A stretch of DNA of 64,000 nucleotides from NCBI RefSeq assembly GCF_900114485.1, contig NZ_FOTF01000003.1:186001-250000 (forward strand). The letters are read 5' to 3'. Shown here piece after piece: positions 26,792 to 35,404 of this stretch. Both the position numbers and the translations under genes were made by a program. A model generated the notes under the pieces. It was not told the origin of the DNA. It saw nothing but the letters and a program-made list of their open reading frames with translations, and ran no database searches. How positions within the stretch are numbered: position 1 is the first letter of the stretch; each line of letters starts with the position of its first letter. Origin of the DNA: Loktanella salsilacus. GTDB taxonomy: Bacteria; Pseudomonadota; Alphaproteobacteria; Rhodobacterales; Rhodobacteraceae.

Positions 26792-28510
26792 TTAGTTCCA
26801 GGACGCGACGAGTTCGTCGTAACCAATTGTCATCGGCTCTTCGTCTTCATTGGCCAGCTTGGGCTTGGGCGCGCCTGGCTGGTCCAGCCAGTACTGCGCG
26901 TCCTGCACGTCGTTCATCACCGGACCCAGGTCGCCCTGGATGCCGGAACGCTCGATGCGCTCCATGACGCTTTCCATATCAGCACACAGCTGATCCAGCG
27001 CTTCTTGCGATGTTTTCGCACCGGACATTGCGTCGCCGATGTTCTGCCACCACAGCTGCGCCAGCTTAGGATAGTCAGGCACGTTGGTGCCGGTTGGCGA
27101 CCACTGTGTCCGCGCTGGCGAGCGGTAGAATTCAACCAGACCGCCAAGCTTGTCAGCCCGCTCTGTGAAGTGCTCAGAGTTGACGGTGGACTCGCGGATA
27201 AAGGTCAGACCCACATCGGATTTCTTCACGTCGACAGTCATCGATGTGACGAACTGCGCGTAAAGCCATGCGGCCTGTGCGCGGTCCACCGGGGTGGATT
27301 CCATCAGCGTCCAGGACCCAACGTCCTGATAGCCAACCTTCATGCCCTCTTCCCAATACGCGCCGTGCGGGCTGGGGGCCATGCGCCACTTGGGCGTGCC
27401 GTCTTCGTTCATCACGGGCAGATCAGGCGTTACAGTTGCCGCGGTGAACGCGGTGTACCAGAACATCTGCTGCGCGATGTTGCCCTGACCAGGGATCGGG
27501 CCTGCCTCGGAAAAGGTCATACCCATGGCAGATGGCGGCGAGTACTTTTGCAGCCAGTTGATCGCCTTATCCACGGCATAGACCGCAGCAGGAGAGTTGG
27601 TCGCACCGCCGCGGGTGGTGCAAGCGCCAGTCGGCTGAGAGTTCTCGTTGACGCGGATACCCCATTCGTCGACCGGAAGGCCGTTGGGCTCACCCTTGTC
27701 TCCCATTCCAGCCATGGACATCCACGCGTCAGTGTAACGCCAGCCCAGGCTTGGGTCTTTCTTGCCGTAGTCCATGTTGCCAAAGACTTCGCCCTCGACA
27801 CCCATACGCGACAAATCGCGGCCGGTGAAGAATTCAGCGATGTCCTCGTAGGCGGACCAGTTCACAGGAACGCCCAGATCGTAGCCGTAGGTTTCTTTGA
27901 AGTCGGCCTTGTTCTGTTCGTCGTTGAACCAATCGTACCGGAACCAGTACAAGTTCGCGAACTGCTGGGTCGGCAGCTGGTACAGCTTGCCATCCGGTGC
28001 GGTCGTGAACTCTGTTCCGATAAAGTCTTCAAGGTTCAGGGTAGGGGACGTGACGTCCTTGCCCTCGTTTGCCATCCAGTCGGTCAGGTTGCGGACCTGC
28101 TGATAGCGCCAGTGCGTGCCGATCAGATCGGAGTCGTTGACGTAGGCGTCATAGATGTTCTCGCCCGACTGCATTTGCGTTTGCAGCTTTTCGACAACGT
28201 CGCCTTCGCCGATCAGGTCGTGGGTGACCTTGATGCCGGTGATCGCGGTGAACGCAGGGGCCAGCACTTGGGCTTCGTATTCATGCGTTGTGATCGTTTC
28301 GGACACGACGTTGATTTCCATACCCTGATAGGGCTGGGCCGCGTCGACGAACCACTGCATTTCAGCTTCTTGATCCGCGCGAGACAGCGTGGATACATCG
28401 CCGATTTCCGCATCCAGGAACGATGTGGCAGCTGCCATATCGGCCCAGGCCGGTTGGGTCATGGCAAGTGCCAGCCCCAGCGCGGTGGAAGATTTCAGAA
28501 GAACGTTCAT
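26792..28510 (-). CDS. glpV: Glycerol ABC transporter substrate-binding protein
   Basis: A 572-residue periplasmic binding protein of the SBP family 1, large for the family but normal for GlpV. The signal peptide is residues 1-23 (MNVLLKSSTALGLALAMTQPAWA). ATG at 28510 is supported by GGGAGGAAA about nine bases upstream; longer in-frame readings lack a signal peptide. It ends the glpDSTPQUV operon, whose order is the same as the glycerol uptake operon described in Rhizobium. A terminator follows. Confidence 0.88.
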   Translation of the reverse strand: MNVLLKSSTALGLALAMTQPAWADMAAATSFLDAEIGDVSTLSRADQEAEMQWFVDAAQPYQGMEINVVSETITTHEYEAQVLAPAFTAITGIKVTHDLIGEGDVVEKLQTQMQSGENIYDAYVNDSDLIGTHWRYQQVRNLTDWMANEGKDVTSPTLNLEDFIGTEFTTAPDGKLYQLPTQQFANLYWFRYDWFNDEQNKADFKETYGYDLGVPVNWSAYEDIAEFFTGRDLSRMGVEGEVFGNMDYGKKDPSLGWRYTDAWMSMAGMGDKGEPNGLPVDEWGIRVNENSQPTGACTTRGGATNSPAAVYAVDKAINWLQKYSPPSAMGMTFSEAGPIPGQGNIAQQMFWYTAFTAATVTPDLPVMNEDGTPKWRMAPSPHGAYWEEGMKVGYQDVGSWTLMESTPVDRAQAAWLYAQFVTSMTVDVKKSDVGLTFIRESTVNSEHFTERADKLGGLVEFYRSPARTQWSPTGTNVPDYPKLAQLWWQNIGDAMSGAKTSQEALDQLCADMESVMERIERSGIQGDLGPVMNDVQDAQYWLDQPGAPKPKLANEDEEPMTIGYDELVASWN

Positions 28511-28581
28511 TATAGGTTTCCTCCCTTTAGGTTGAACGTAAACGATCCGGTGCGGTGGTCTGCGCCGGGTTTTGACATGGC

Positions 28582-28857
28582 CTAGACCCAGCGGAAGACC
28601 GCAGCGGCATAGACCAGACAGACGATCAGCGCGTAGGGCTGCGGGCCAAAACCCGCACCCAGCCACGCCAGATTGATAAAAGCGGAGCCCAGCAGCGTGA
28701 TGAACAAACGATCACCGCGTGTGGTTTCAATCCGCAGGACGCCCTTGCGGGGCACCTCTGGAAACTTGATCGCCAGCGTGGTGAAGGTCACCAAAAGCGC
28801 GGCAATGATCAAGAAGAATGACGCAGTCGGCCACGTCCATGCCATCCAGTCAAGCAT
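28582..28857 (-). CDS. glpU: Small membrane protein of the glycerol transporter (DUF2160)
   Basis: A 91-residue inner-membrane protein with three hydrophobic segments (WPTASFFLIIAALLVTFTTLA, LFITLLGSAFINLAWLGAG, YALIVCLVYAAAVF). Proteins of this family occur almost only between glpQ and glpV in alphaproteobacterial glycerol operons. Its task in transport is unknown; an accessory or assembly role is assumed. Confidence 0.85.
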   Translation of the reverse strand: MLDWMAWTWPTASFFLIIAALLVTFTTLAIKFPEVPRKGVLRIETTRGDRLFITLLGSAFINLAWLGAGFGPQPYALIVCLVYAAAVFRWV

Positions 28858-28881
28858 TGTAAGCTCCTTTCAGGGTCCGCA

Positions 28882-29766
28882 TCACACCCGCCCCAGGGCA
28901 AAGCCCTTAGCGATGTAGTTGCGCACGAAATAGATCACCAAAGCGCCCGGCACGATGGTCAGCACACCGGCCGCAGCCAGCACGCCCCAGTCGACACCTG
29001 CCGCGCCCACGGTACGGGTCATGGTGGCGGCGATGGGCTTGGCGTTTACCGATGTCAGGGTCCGCGACAGCAGCAATTCGACCCACGAGAACATGAAGCA
29101 AAAGAACGCCGCGACACCGATGCCGCTGGCGATCAGCGGGGTGAAGATTTTGACGAAGAACGCCGGGAAGGAATAGCCGTCGATATACGCCGTCTCGTCG
29201 ATTTCCTTGGGCACGCCGCGCATGAAACCTTCCAAGATCCAGACGGCGAGGGGCACGTTGAACAAGCAGTGGGCCAATGCCACGGCGATATGCGTGTCGA
29301 ACAATCCGATGCTGGAATACAGCTGAAAGAACGGCAGGGCGAAGACAGCGGGCGGTGCCATGCGGTTGGTCAGCAACCAAAAGAACAGGTGCTTATCGCC
29401 CATAAAGGTATAGCGGCTGAACGCATAAGCCGCCGGCAGCGCCACGGCGAGGCTGATCGCCGTGTTCATCAGCACATAGGTCAGCGAATTGACGTAGCCC
29501 ATGTACCAGCTGGGGTCGGTCAGGATCGTCGCGTAGTTTTCCAGCGTAAAGTTACGTGGCCACAGGCTGAAGGCACCAAGGATCTCAGAGTTGGTCTTGA
29601 GGCTCATGTTCAGCAGCCAATAGATCGGCAGCATCAGGAACAGCAGGTACAGACCCATCACGATGGCCCCGCCCGACGGGCGCAGGTTGCGCTTAATCTT
29701 GCGCGATGGCTGGATCGTCATGGCAGGGGCGTCGCTTGCGACATTTGGCATTGCGGTATCGGTCAT
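28882..29766 (-). CDS. glpQ: Glycerol ABC transporter permease (MalG type)
   Basis: A 294-residue permease with six predicted helices. The EAA loop FMRGVPKEIDETAYIDGYSFPAFFVKIFTPL (about residues 180-210) is the contact for an ATPase. The N-terminus carries about 30 hydrophilic residues before the first helix. Its start directly abuts the glpP stop, so the two permeases are made together as a heterodimer. Confidence 0.88.
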   Translation of the reverse strand: MTDTAMPNVASDAPAMTIQPSRKIKRNLRPSGGAIVMGLYLLFLMLPIYWLLNMSLKTNSEILGAFSLWPRNFTLENYATILTDPSWYMGYVNSLTYVLMNTAISLAVALPAAYAFSRYTFMGDKHLFFWLLTNRMAPPAVFALPFFQLYSSIGLFDTHIAVALAHCLFNVPLAVWILEGFMRGVPKEIDETAYIDGYSFPAFFVKIFTPLIASGIGVAAFFCFMFSWVELLLSRTLTSVNAKPIAATMTRTVGAAGVDWGVLAAAGVLTIVPGALVIYFVRNYIAKGFALGRV

Positions 29767-30639
29767 TTACTTACCATCCCGTTTATCAAGGGTCGTCATG
29801 ACCGTGTAGAACACCCAAGAAATCGCCATGATCACAAGGAAATACATCAGGCTGAATGCCGCTGCGGGGCCAAGGTCGAACTGTCCCAGCGCCATCTTTA
29901 CAAGGTCGATCGACAAGAATGTCGTCGCATTGCCCGGACCGCCGCCTGTGACGACAAACGGCTCTGTGTAGATCATAAAGCTGTCCATAAAGCGCAGCAG
30001 GATCGCGATCATCAGCACGCCTGCCATCTTTGGCAGCTCGATATAGCGGAACACGGCCCAGCGGCTGGCTTGATCAATCTTGGCCGCTTGGTAGTACGCG
30101 TCAGGGATCGAACGCAGGCCGGCATAGGCCAGCAAGGCCACCAGCGACGTCCAGTGCCAGACGTCCATGACGATGACTGTGATCCAAGCGTCTAGGATGT
30201 TCTGGGTATAGTTATAATCGATGCCCAGCGCGTCCAGCGTATAGCCCAGCAGGCCGATATCGACGCGGCCAAAGATCTGCCAGATCGTGCCAACCACGTT
30301 CCACGGGATCAGCAGTGGCAGGGACATCACGACAAGGCAAAACGACGACCAAAATCCCTTTTTCGGCATGTTCAGGGCGACGAAAATGCCCAAGGGGACT
30401 TCGATCGCCAAAATGATCGCCGAAAACATCAGCTGACGGCCCAGCGCGTTCCACATCCGGTCCGAATGCAGCATGTCATCGAACCAATCCAGGCCCGCCC
30501 AGAAGAACTGGTTGTTCCCGAATGTGTCCTGCACGGAATAGTTTACGACGGTCATCAGCGGGATGACGGCGGAAAATGCGACAAGGATCAGGACCGGCAG
30601 GACCAGAAACCACGCCTTTTGATTGACGGTCTTGTTCAT
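29767..30639 (-). CDS. glpP: Glycerol ABC transporter permease (MalF type)
   Basis: A 290-residue permease with six helices; the EAA loop reads YAGLRSIPDAYYQAAKIDQASRW (about residues 189-211). Its ATG overlaps the upstream ATPase stop by four bases. It is the partner of GlpQ, and the operon supplies two different ATPases for them. Confidence 0.88.
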   Translation of the reverse strand: MNKTVNQKAWFLVLPVLILVAFSAVIPLMTVVNYSVQDTFGNNQFFWAGLDWFDDMLHSDRMWNALGRQLMFSAIILAIEVPLGIFVALNMPKKGFWSSFCLVVMSLPLLIPWNVVGTIWQIFGRVDIGLLGYTLDALGIDYNYTQNILDAWITVIVMDVWHWTSLVALLAYAGLRSIPDAYYQAAKIDQASRWAVFRYIELPKMAGVLMIAILLRFMDSFMIYTEPFVVTGGGPGNATTFLSIDLVKMALGQFDLGPAAAFSLMYFLVIMAISWVFYTVMTTLDKRDGK

Positions 30640-31718
30640 GCGGCGGCCCCCTGCGGTGTAATACGCCAGTCGTCGGCGTAGACGTTGATCCCGCCGGGCG
30701 CAAAGGTGATGCGGTTGGTGTCAGCGGCGATATTTTCGCCCTCAGCGGCAACAGCGCTGATTTCCTTGCCGCCCACGTCAAGGCGAACGATTTTATGGCG
30801 ACCCACGTCTTCGATCCGGCGGATGGTGGCGGGGATGCCGTCGCTGCCCGATGACAGGCGGATGAATTCAGGGCGCACGCCAAGCTGCGTTTTGCCGGTC
30901 GCGGCATAGGACCCGTCCAGCTGCACGGTGGCATCGCCGACGCGGGCGACGTTGCCGTCGATCTGCGCGTCGAACAGGTTCATGCCGGGCGAGCCGATGA
31001 AATAGCCGACGAAGGTATGCGCTGGACGCTCGAACAATTCCTGCGGCGTGCCGATCTGCACAACGCGGCCATCATACATGACGACGACTTTGTCAGCAAA
31101 GGTCAGCGCCTCTGTCTGGTCGTGGGTCACATAGATCATCGTGTGACCGAAGTCGTGATGCAGCTTTTTCAGCTGGGTGCGCAGTTCCCATTTCATATGG
31201 GGGTCGATGACCGTCAGCGGCTCGTCGAACAGCAGCGCGTTCACGTCCTCGCGCACCATGCCGCGGCCAAGGGAAATCTTTTGCTTGGCATCAGCAGTCA
31301 GGCCGCGCGCCTTGTGATCCAGCTGCGCTTCCATGTCGATCATGGCGGCAACCTTCTGGACGCGGCGCTTAATCTCTGCCGTGTCCATTTTGCGGTTCTT
31401 CAGCGGAAAGGCCAGATTTTCGCGCACGGACATCGTGTCGTAGACGACGGGAAACTGGAACACCTGCGCGATATTGCGATCGGCGGTAGGTGCGGTGGTG
31501 ACGTCTTTGCCGTCGAACAGAACGCGGCCCTGTGACGGAATCAGCAGGCCGGAAATGATGTTCAGCAGCGTGGACTTGCCGCAACCGGACGATCCCAGCA
31601 GGGCGTAGGCTTCGCCGTCGACCCAGTCGTGGTTCAATTCCTTCAGCGCGAAATCAGATTCCTGCTGTGGGTTAGGCAGATAGGAATGCGCCAGGTTATC
31701 TAGGGTGATCTTGGCCAT
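30636..31718 (-). CDS. glpT: Glycerol ABC transporter ATP-binding protein, second
   Basis: A 360-residue ATPase of the MalK/UgpC-like family with Walker A GSSGCGKSTLLN, the Q-loop VFQFPVVYDTM, switch THDQTEALTF and a C-terminal TOBE-type domain. The signature region reads LTADAKQKISLGRGM where most relatives have LSGGQ, and Walker B is ALLFDEPLTVIDPH. This degenerate signature is a known trait of one ATPase in GlpS/GlpT pairs and suggests asymmetric nucleotide sites. ATG at 31718 is one base from the glpS stop. Confidence 0.87.
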   Translation of the reverse strand: MAKITLDNLAHSYLPNPQQESDFALKELNHDWVDGEAYALLGSSGCGKSTLLNIISGLLIPSQGRVLFDGKDVTTAPTADRNIAQVFQFPVVYDTMSVRENLAFPLKNRKMDTAEIKRRVQKVAAMIDMEAQLDHKARGLTADAKQKISLGRGMVREDVNALLFDEPLTVIDPHMKWELRTQLKKLHHDFGHTMIYVTHDQTEALTFADKVVVMYDGRVVQIGTPQELFERPAHTFVGYFIGSPGMNLFDAQIDGNVARVGDATVQLDGSYAATGKTQLGVRPEFIRLSSGSDGIPATIRRIEDVGRHKIVRLDVGGKEISAVAAEGENIAADTNRITFAPGGINVYADDWRITPQGAAA

Positions 31719-31719
31719 G

Positions 31720-32796
31720 CTACGCGGCCTCCGCATAGGGGGCAGTCGCGGCAAGGGTGCCGTCCTGCGCAAACAGATAAATCCGCGAGGGGTCTAGATA
31801 GACCTGCAACGCCTGACCCGGTTTCAGGTCGCGCACGCCGTGGATCAGGCCAACCCAGCGGGCATCGCCGTGGGTCAGGTGAACAAAGGTCTCTGATCCC
31901 GTAATCTCGACCACGCTCAGCGTCGTATCAAAGGCCATCGCGCCAGCACTGGCTTCTAGCGTCAGGTGGTTCGGACGGAAGCCGACGGTATAGTGCCCAT
32001 CGACCACGTCTGCGGTGGTGGGCATTGTTTCGCCCGCGCCAAAGTGCATCAGATTGCCGCGCTTTTCGACCTTCAGAAAGTTCATCGGCGGGTCAGAGAA
32101 TACGCGCGCCGTCGTCGCATCGCCGGGCTTGCGGTATACCTCTGCCGTCGGGCCGAATTGCGTGACGCGGCCTTCCCACAAGGTGGCGCAGTTGCCGCCT
32201 AGCAGCAGGGCCTCTTCCGGCTCTGTTGTGGCGTAGACAAAGATCGAGCCCGATTCCGCAAAGATACGCGGAATTTCGGCGCGCAGTTCTTCGCGCAGTT
32301 TGTAGTCAAGGTTTGCCAGCGGCTCGTCCAGCAAAACAAGGCCAGCGTTCTTGACCAGCGCCCGCGCCAGCGCGCAACGCTGCTGCTGGCCGCCCGACAG
32401 TTCCAGCGGCTTGCGCTGCAACATTGGCGTCAGCTGCATCAGTTCAGCCGTTTCGCGCACGCGGCGATCAATTTCGGCTTTATCCAGACCCATCAGCTTC
32501 ATCGGGGACGCGATGTTGTCGTAGACCGTCATGGCCGGGTAGTTGATGAACTGTTGGTAAACCATCGCGATCTTGCGGTCCTGCACGCGCTGGCCGGTGA
32601 CATCGTCGCCATTCCAGAAAATACGGCCCTTCGTCGGCGCATCAAGACCCGCCATCAGGCGCATCAACGTCGTTTTGCCGGACGATGTTGGCCCCAAAAG
32701 CACGTTCATCGTGCCCTTTTGCAAGGTCAGCGTTGTGGGGTGGATAAACGTCTGCGCCCCCACGACATAGCTGACGTCTTTGAACTCTAGGGTCAT
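31720..32796 (-). CDS. glpS: Glycerol ABC transporter ATP-binding protein, first
   Basis: A 358-residue MalK-like ATPase with canonical motifs: Walker A GPTSSGKTTLMR, Q-loop VYQQFINYPAMTV, signature [15 protein letters not shown], Walker B LVLLDEPLANLDYK. The switch position reads YATTEPEEAL, with threonine in place of the usual histidine, so it differs from the second ATPase in which motif is altered. The C-terminal part is TOBE-like. ATG at 32796 overlaps the glpD stop (ATGA). Confidence 0.87.
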   Translation of the reverse strand: MTLEFKDVSYVVGAQTFIHPTTLTLQKGTMNVLLGPTSSGKTTLMRLMAGLDAPTKGRIFWNGDDVTGQRVQDRKIAMVYQQFINYPAMTVYDNIASPMKLMGLDKAEIDRRVRETAELMQLTPMLQRKPLELSGGQQQRCALARALVKNAGLVLLDEPLANLDYKLREELRAEIPRIFAESGSIFVYATTEPEEALLLGGNCATLWEGRVTQFGPTAEVYRKPGDATTARVFSDPPMNFLKVEKRGNLMHFGAGETMPTTADVVDGHYTVGFRPNHLTLEASAGAMAFDTTLSVVEITGSETFVHLTHGDARWVGLIHGVRDLKPGQALQVYLDPSRIYLFAQDGTLAATAPYAEAA

Positions 32797-34376
32797 GCGA
32801 TGTCCTTTTTCTTTGCGCGCGCCGCGGCCATGTAGACGTCCAATGCGGCGGCGTCGGTCTGGCGCAGGCCCAGCTTGCTGCGGCGCCACAGGACGTCCTC
32901 GGCTGTGCAGGCGAATTCATGTTCCATCAGCCAGTCGACCTCTGTCGCGGTCAGGGTGCCGCCGAAGTCTTGGCCCAGATGTGCGAGGGTCGTGGCACCG
33001 TTCAGCATCTGCTTTGCATCCGTGCCATAAGCGCGGATCAAACGTTTCGCCCAGCGTTCATCCAAGAATGGATACTTCGCCATCAGATCGGCGATCAGCT
33101 TAGCCACATTGCCAACAGGGAAATCACCGCCGGGCATCGCCACGCCAGCGGTCCAAGGGCCACGTTTGACCTCTAGGCGCTGGCCGATTTTGTCCAGCGC
33201 GCTTTCGGCCAGACGGCGATAGGTCGTGATTTTGCCGCCAAAGATGTTCAGGGCAGGGGCACCGGCGCTGTCATCCAGCTTTAGCGTATAATCCCGCGTG
33301 GCCGCCGTGGCAGAGCTTGCGCCGTCGTCATACAGCGGCCGCACGCCGGAATAGGTCCAGACGACGTCGTCCGTGCTGATCGGCTCTTTCAGGTAACCAT
33401 TCACAAAGTCGATCATGTACTGCTGCTCTTCTGGTGTGCAGACCGGTTTGACCGACGCGTCGGGGTGTTCCTGATCGGTGGTGCCAATCAGGGTAAAGTC
33501 GGTTTCATACGGGATCGCAAACATAATGCGCCCGTCAGTGCCTTGAAAGAAATAGCATTTTTCGTGGTCAAACAGGCGGCGTGTCACGATGTGGCTGCCG
33601 CGCACAAGACGCACGCCGTCTTGGCTGTTGGACCGGATTTGCTGGCGCAGAATGTCACCAACCCAAGGGCCGCCAGCGTTCACGACCATGCGGGCGCGGA
33701 TCGTGCGGATGGCACCTGTATCAGTATCCTGCAGCGTCACGGTCCAAATGCCGTCCGCCGCATCGGCAGACACGACCTTTGTGCGGGTCAGAACCGTGGC
33801 CCCGCGCAGCGCGGCGTCGCGGGCGTTCAAGGCGACAAGGCGCGAATCCTCGATCCAGCAATCGCTGTATTCATAGGCCTTGCGGAACTTGTCATTCAGC
33901 GGCGCGCCCTCTGGTCCGCTGGTCAGGTCAACTGTGCTGGTCGACGGCAAAATCTGGCGGCCACCCAAGGTGTCGTACATGAAAAGGCCAAGACGGATCA
34001 GCCAAGCGGGGCGGCGCCCCTTCATCCACGGCATCACAAAGGACAGCAGCTTGGACGTCGGCGTGTCGCCTTCAAACCGCATATCGGCGTGGTAGGGCAG
34101 CACAAAGCGCATCGGCCAGCTGATATGCGGCATAGCCCGCAGCAGGGTTTCACGCTCGATCAGCGCCTCGCGGACAAGGCGGAATTCGAAATATTCCAGA
34201 TAGCGCAAACCGCCATGGAACAACTTGGTCGAGGCAGAAGATGTGGCCGACGCCAAATCATTCATCTCGGCGAGAGTCACGGTCAGGCCCCGCCCAACAG
34301 CATCGCGCGCAATGCCGCAGCCGTTAATGCCGCCGCCAATGACCAAAAGGTCACAGACTTTGTTGTCAGCGATCAT
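32793..34376 (-). CDS. glpD: Glycerol-3-phosphate dehydrogenase
   Basis: A 527-residue FAD enzyme that oxidises glycerol 3-phosphate to dihydroxyacetone phosphate and passes electrons to quinone at the inner membrane. The FAD fingerprint is DLLVIGGGINGCGIARDAVGRG (residues about 9-30) and the substrate region includes TSSASTKLFHGGLRYLE. ATG at 34376 follows GGGAGGA; a five-codon longer form is less likely. It is the first gene of the operon glpDSTPQUV. No glycerol kinase gene is found in this window, so glpK must be elsewhere. Confidence 0.92.
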   Translation of the reverse strand: MIADNKVCDLLVIGGGINGCGIARDAVGRGLTVTLAEMNDLASATSSASTKLFHGGLRYLEYFEFRLVREALIERETLLRAMPHISWPMRFVLPYHADMRFEGDTPTSKLLSFVMPWMKGRRPAWLIRLGLFMYDTLGGRQILPSTSTVDLTSGPEGAPLNDKFRKAYEYSDCWIEDSRLVALNARDAALRGATVLTRTKVVSADAADGIWTVTLQDTDTGAIRTIRARMVVNAGGPWVGDILRQQIRSNSQDGVRLVRGSHIVTRRLFDHEKCYFFQGTDGRIMFAIPYETDFTLIGTTDQEHPDASVKPVCTPEEQQYMIDFVNGYLKEPISTDDVVWTYSGVRPLYDDGASSATAATRDYTLKLDDSAGAPALNIFGGKITTYRRLAESALDKIGQRLEVKRGPWTAGVAMPGGDFPVGNVAKLIADLMAKYPFLDERWAKRLIRAYGTDAKQMLNGATTLAHLGQDFGGTLTATEVDWLMEHEFACTAEDVLWRRSKLGLRQTDAAALDVYMAAARAKKKDIA

Positions 34377-34439
34377 GTTGGATCCTCCCAAACCCTAAGG
34401 TTAATGTTACAAATCTTTCCTTAAAAGAAAAGAACTAGT

Positions 34440-34454
34440 TTCGTAAATGTTCGT
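34440..34454. promoter_or_regulatory. TTCGT direct repeats in the glpD-glpR gap
   Basis: TTCGT occurs at 34440-34444 and 34450-34454, exactly one helical turn apart, in the AT-rich part of the 245-bp gap between divergent glpD and glpR. DeoR-family glycerol repressors bind TTCG-containing repeats, so this is a reasonable GlpR site. No other element was recognised in the gap. Confidence 0.4.
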
Positions 34455-34621
34455 TTTAGTATTTTTGCGCCGGATTTCCCGGTGAAAACGCAAAAATGCT
34501 TGTGATGTGATGACCTTGGCGTGATACCTGACAGTCAAACAAATTGTACTGGGACAATGTAGGCCCAGCACGCAGGCCGAATCCGCAGCCGCGGTGCCGG
34601 CAAAAGGGTGGGTTTGACACG

Positions 34622-35386
34622 ATGTCACAGACAATACGCTTTCCAGAGATTCTTGATATCGCGCGCCGCGATGGCAAAGTGACCGTTGAACATCTGGCAG
34701 AGCATCTGGGCGTCACCTTGCAAACCATCCGCCGCGATTTGTCTGAACTGGCGGACGCGGGCAAACTAGAGCGTGTGCACGGCGGCGCTGTGCTGCCATC
34801 CGGCACCGTCAATATCGCCTATGAAGAACGCCGCCGCCTGAACGCGGACAATAAAACCGCCATGGCCAAGGCCTGTGCTGCGATGATCCCGCAAGACTGC
34901 GCGATTTTCCTGAACATCGGCACCAGCACAGAGGCGGTCGCGACAGAGCTGCTGCACCATCGCAATCTGATGGTCGTGACCAACAACATGAACGTCGCCA
35001 ACATCCTGACCCGCAATCCCGATTGCGAGGTGATCGTCACGGGCGGATCGCTGCGCCAGTCCGATGGCGGGCTGACAGGCGATATTACCACCTCGACCAT
35101 TCGGCAGTTTAAGTTCGACATTGGCGTGATCGGGTGTTCGGCCATTGATACCGACGGCGACATTCTGGACTTTGACCTGCAAGAGGTCGGCGTCAGCCAG
35201 ACCATCCTGCGCCAATCCCGCCGCACCATGCTGATTTCGGATCATACCAAGTTCAAGCGCAAGGCACCGGCGCGGATCGAATCCCTGTCTGCCATTGATG
35301 TTTTCTTTACAGACGCGCCGGTCGCCCCATCTTTGGCGAAACGCTGTGCGCAGTGGGACACGCAGATCAGTGTCAGCCGCGCCTGA
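34622..35386 (+). CDS. glpR: DeoR-family glycerol-3-phosphate regulon repressor
   Basis: A 254-residue regulator with an N-terminal DeoR helix-turn-helix (EILDIARRDGKVTVEHLAEHLGVTLQTIRRDLSELADAGKLERVHGGAV) and a C-terminal sugar-phosphate sensor domain (LNIGTSTEAVATELL; VVTNNMNVANIL; GVIGCSAIDTDGDILDFD). ATG at 34622 marks the start of homology; an in-frame extension upstream would cover the promoter region. Divergent from glpD, it should repress glpDSTPQUV until glycerol 3-phosphate binds. Confidence 0.9.
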   Translation: MSQTIRFPEILDIARRDGKVTVEHLAEHLGVTLQTIRRDLSELADAGKLERVHGGAVLPSGTVNIAYEERRRLNADNKTAMAKACAAMIPQDCAIFLNIGTSTEAVATELLHHRNLMVVTNNMNVANILTRNPDCEVIVTGGSLRQSDGGLTGDITTSTIRQFKFDIGVIGCSAIDTDGDILDFDLQEVGVSQTILRQSRRTMLISDHTKFKRKAPARIESLSAIDVFFTDAPVAPSLAKRCAQWDTQISVSRA

Positions 35387-35404
35387 CCTGCTAGAAAGCA
35401 TGCC

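Noticed and set aside
27005-28585. Long open frame of 526 codons on the plus strand opposite glpV
   Set aside because: It is antisense to a well-supported binding-protein gene, lacks recognisable domains and reflects GC-rich codon bias.
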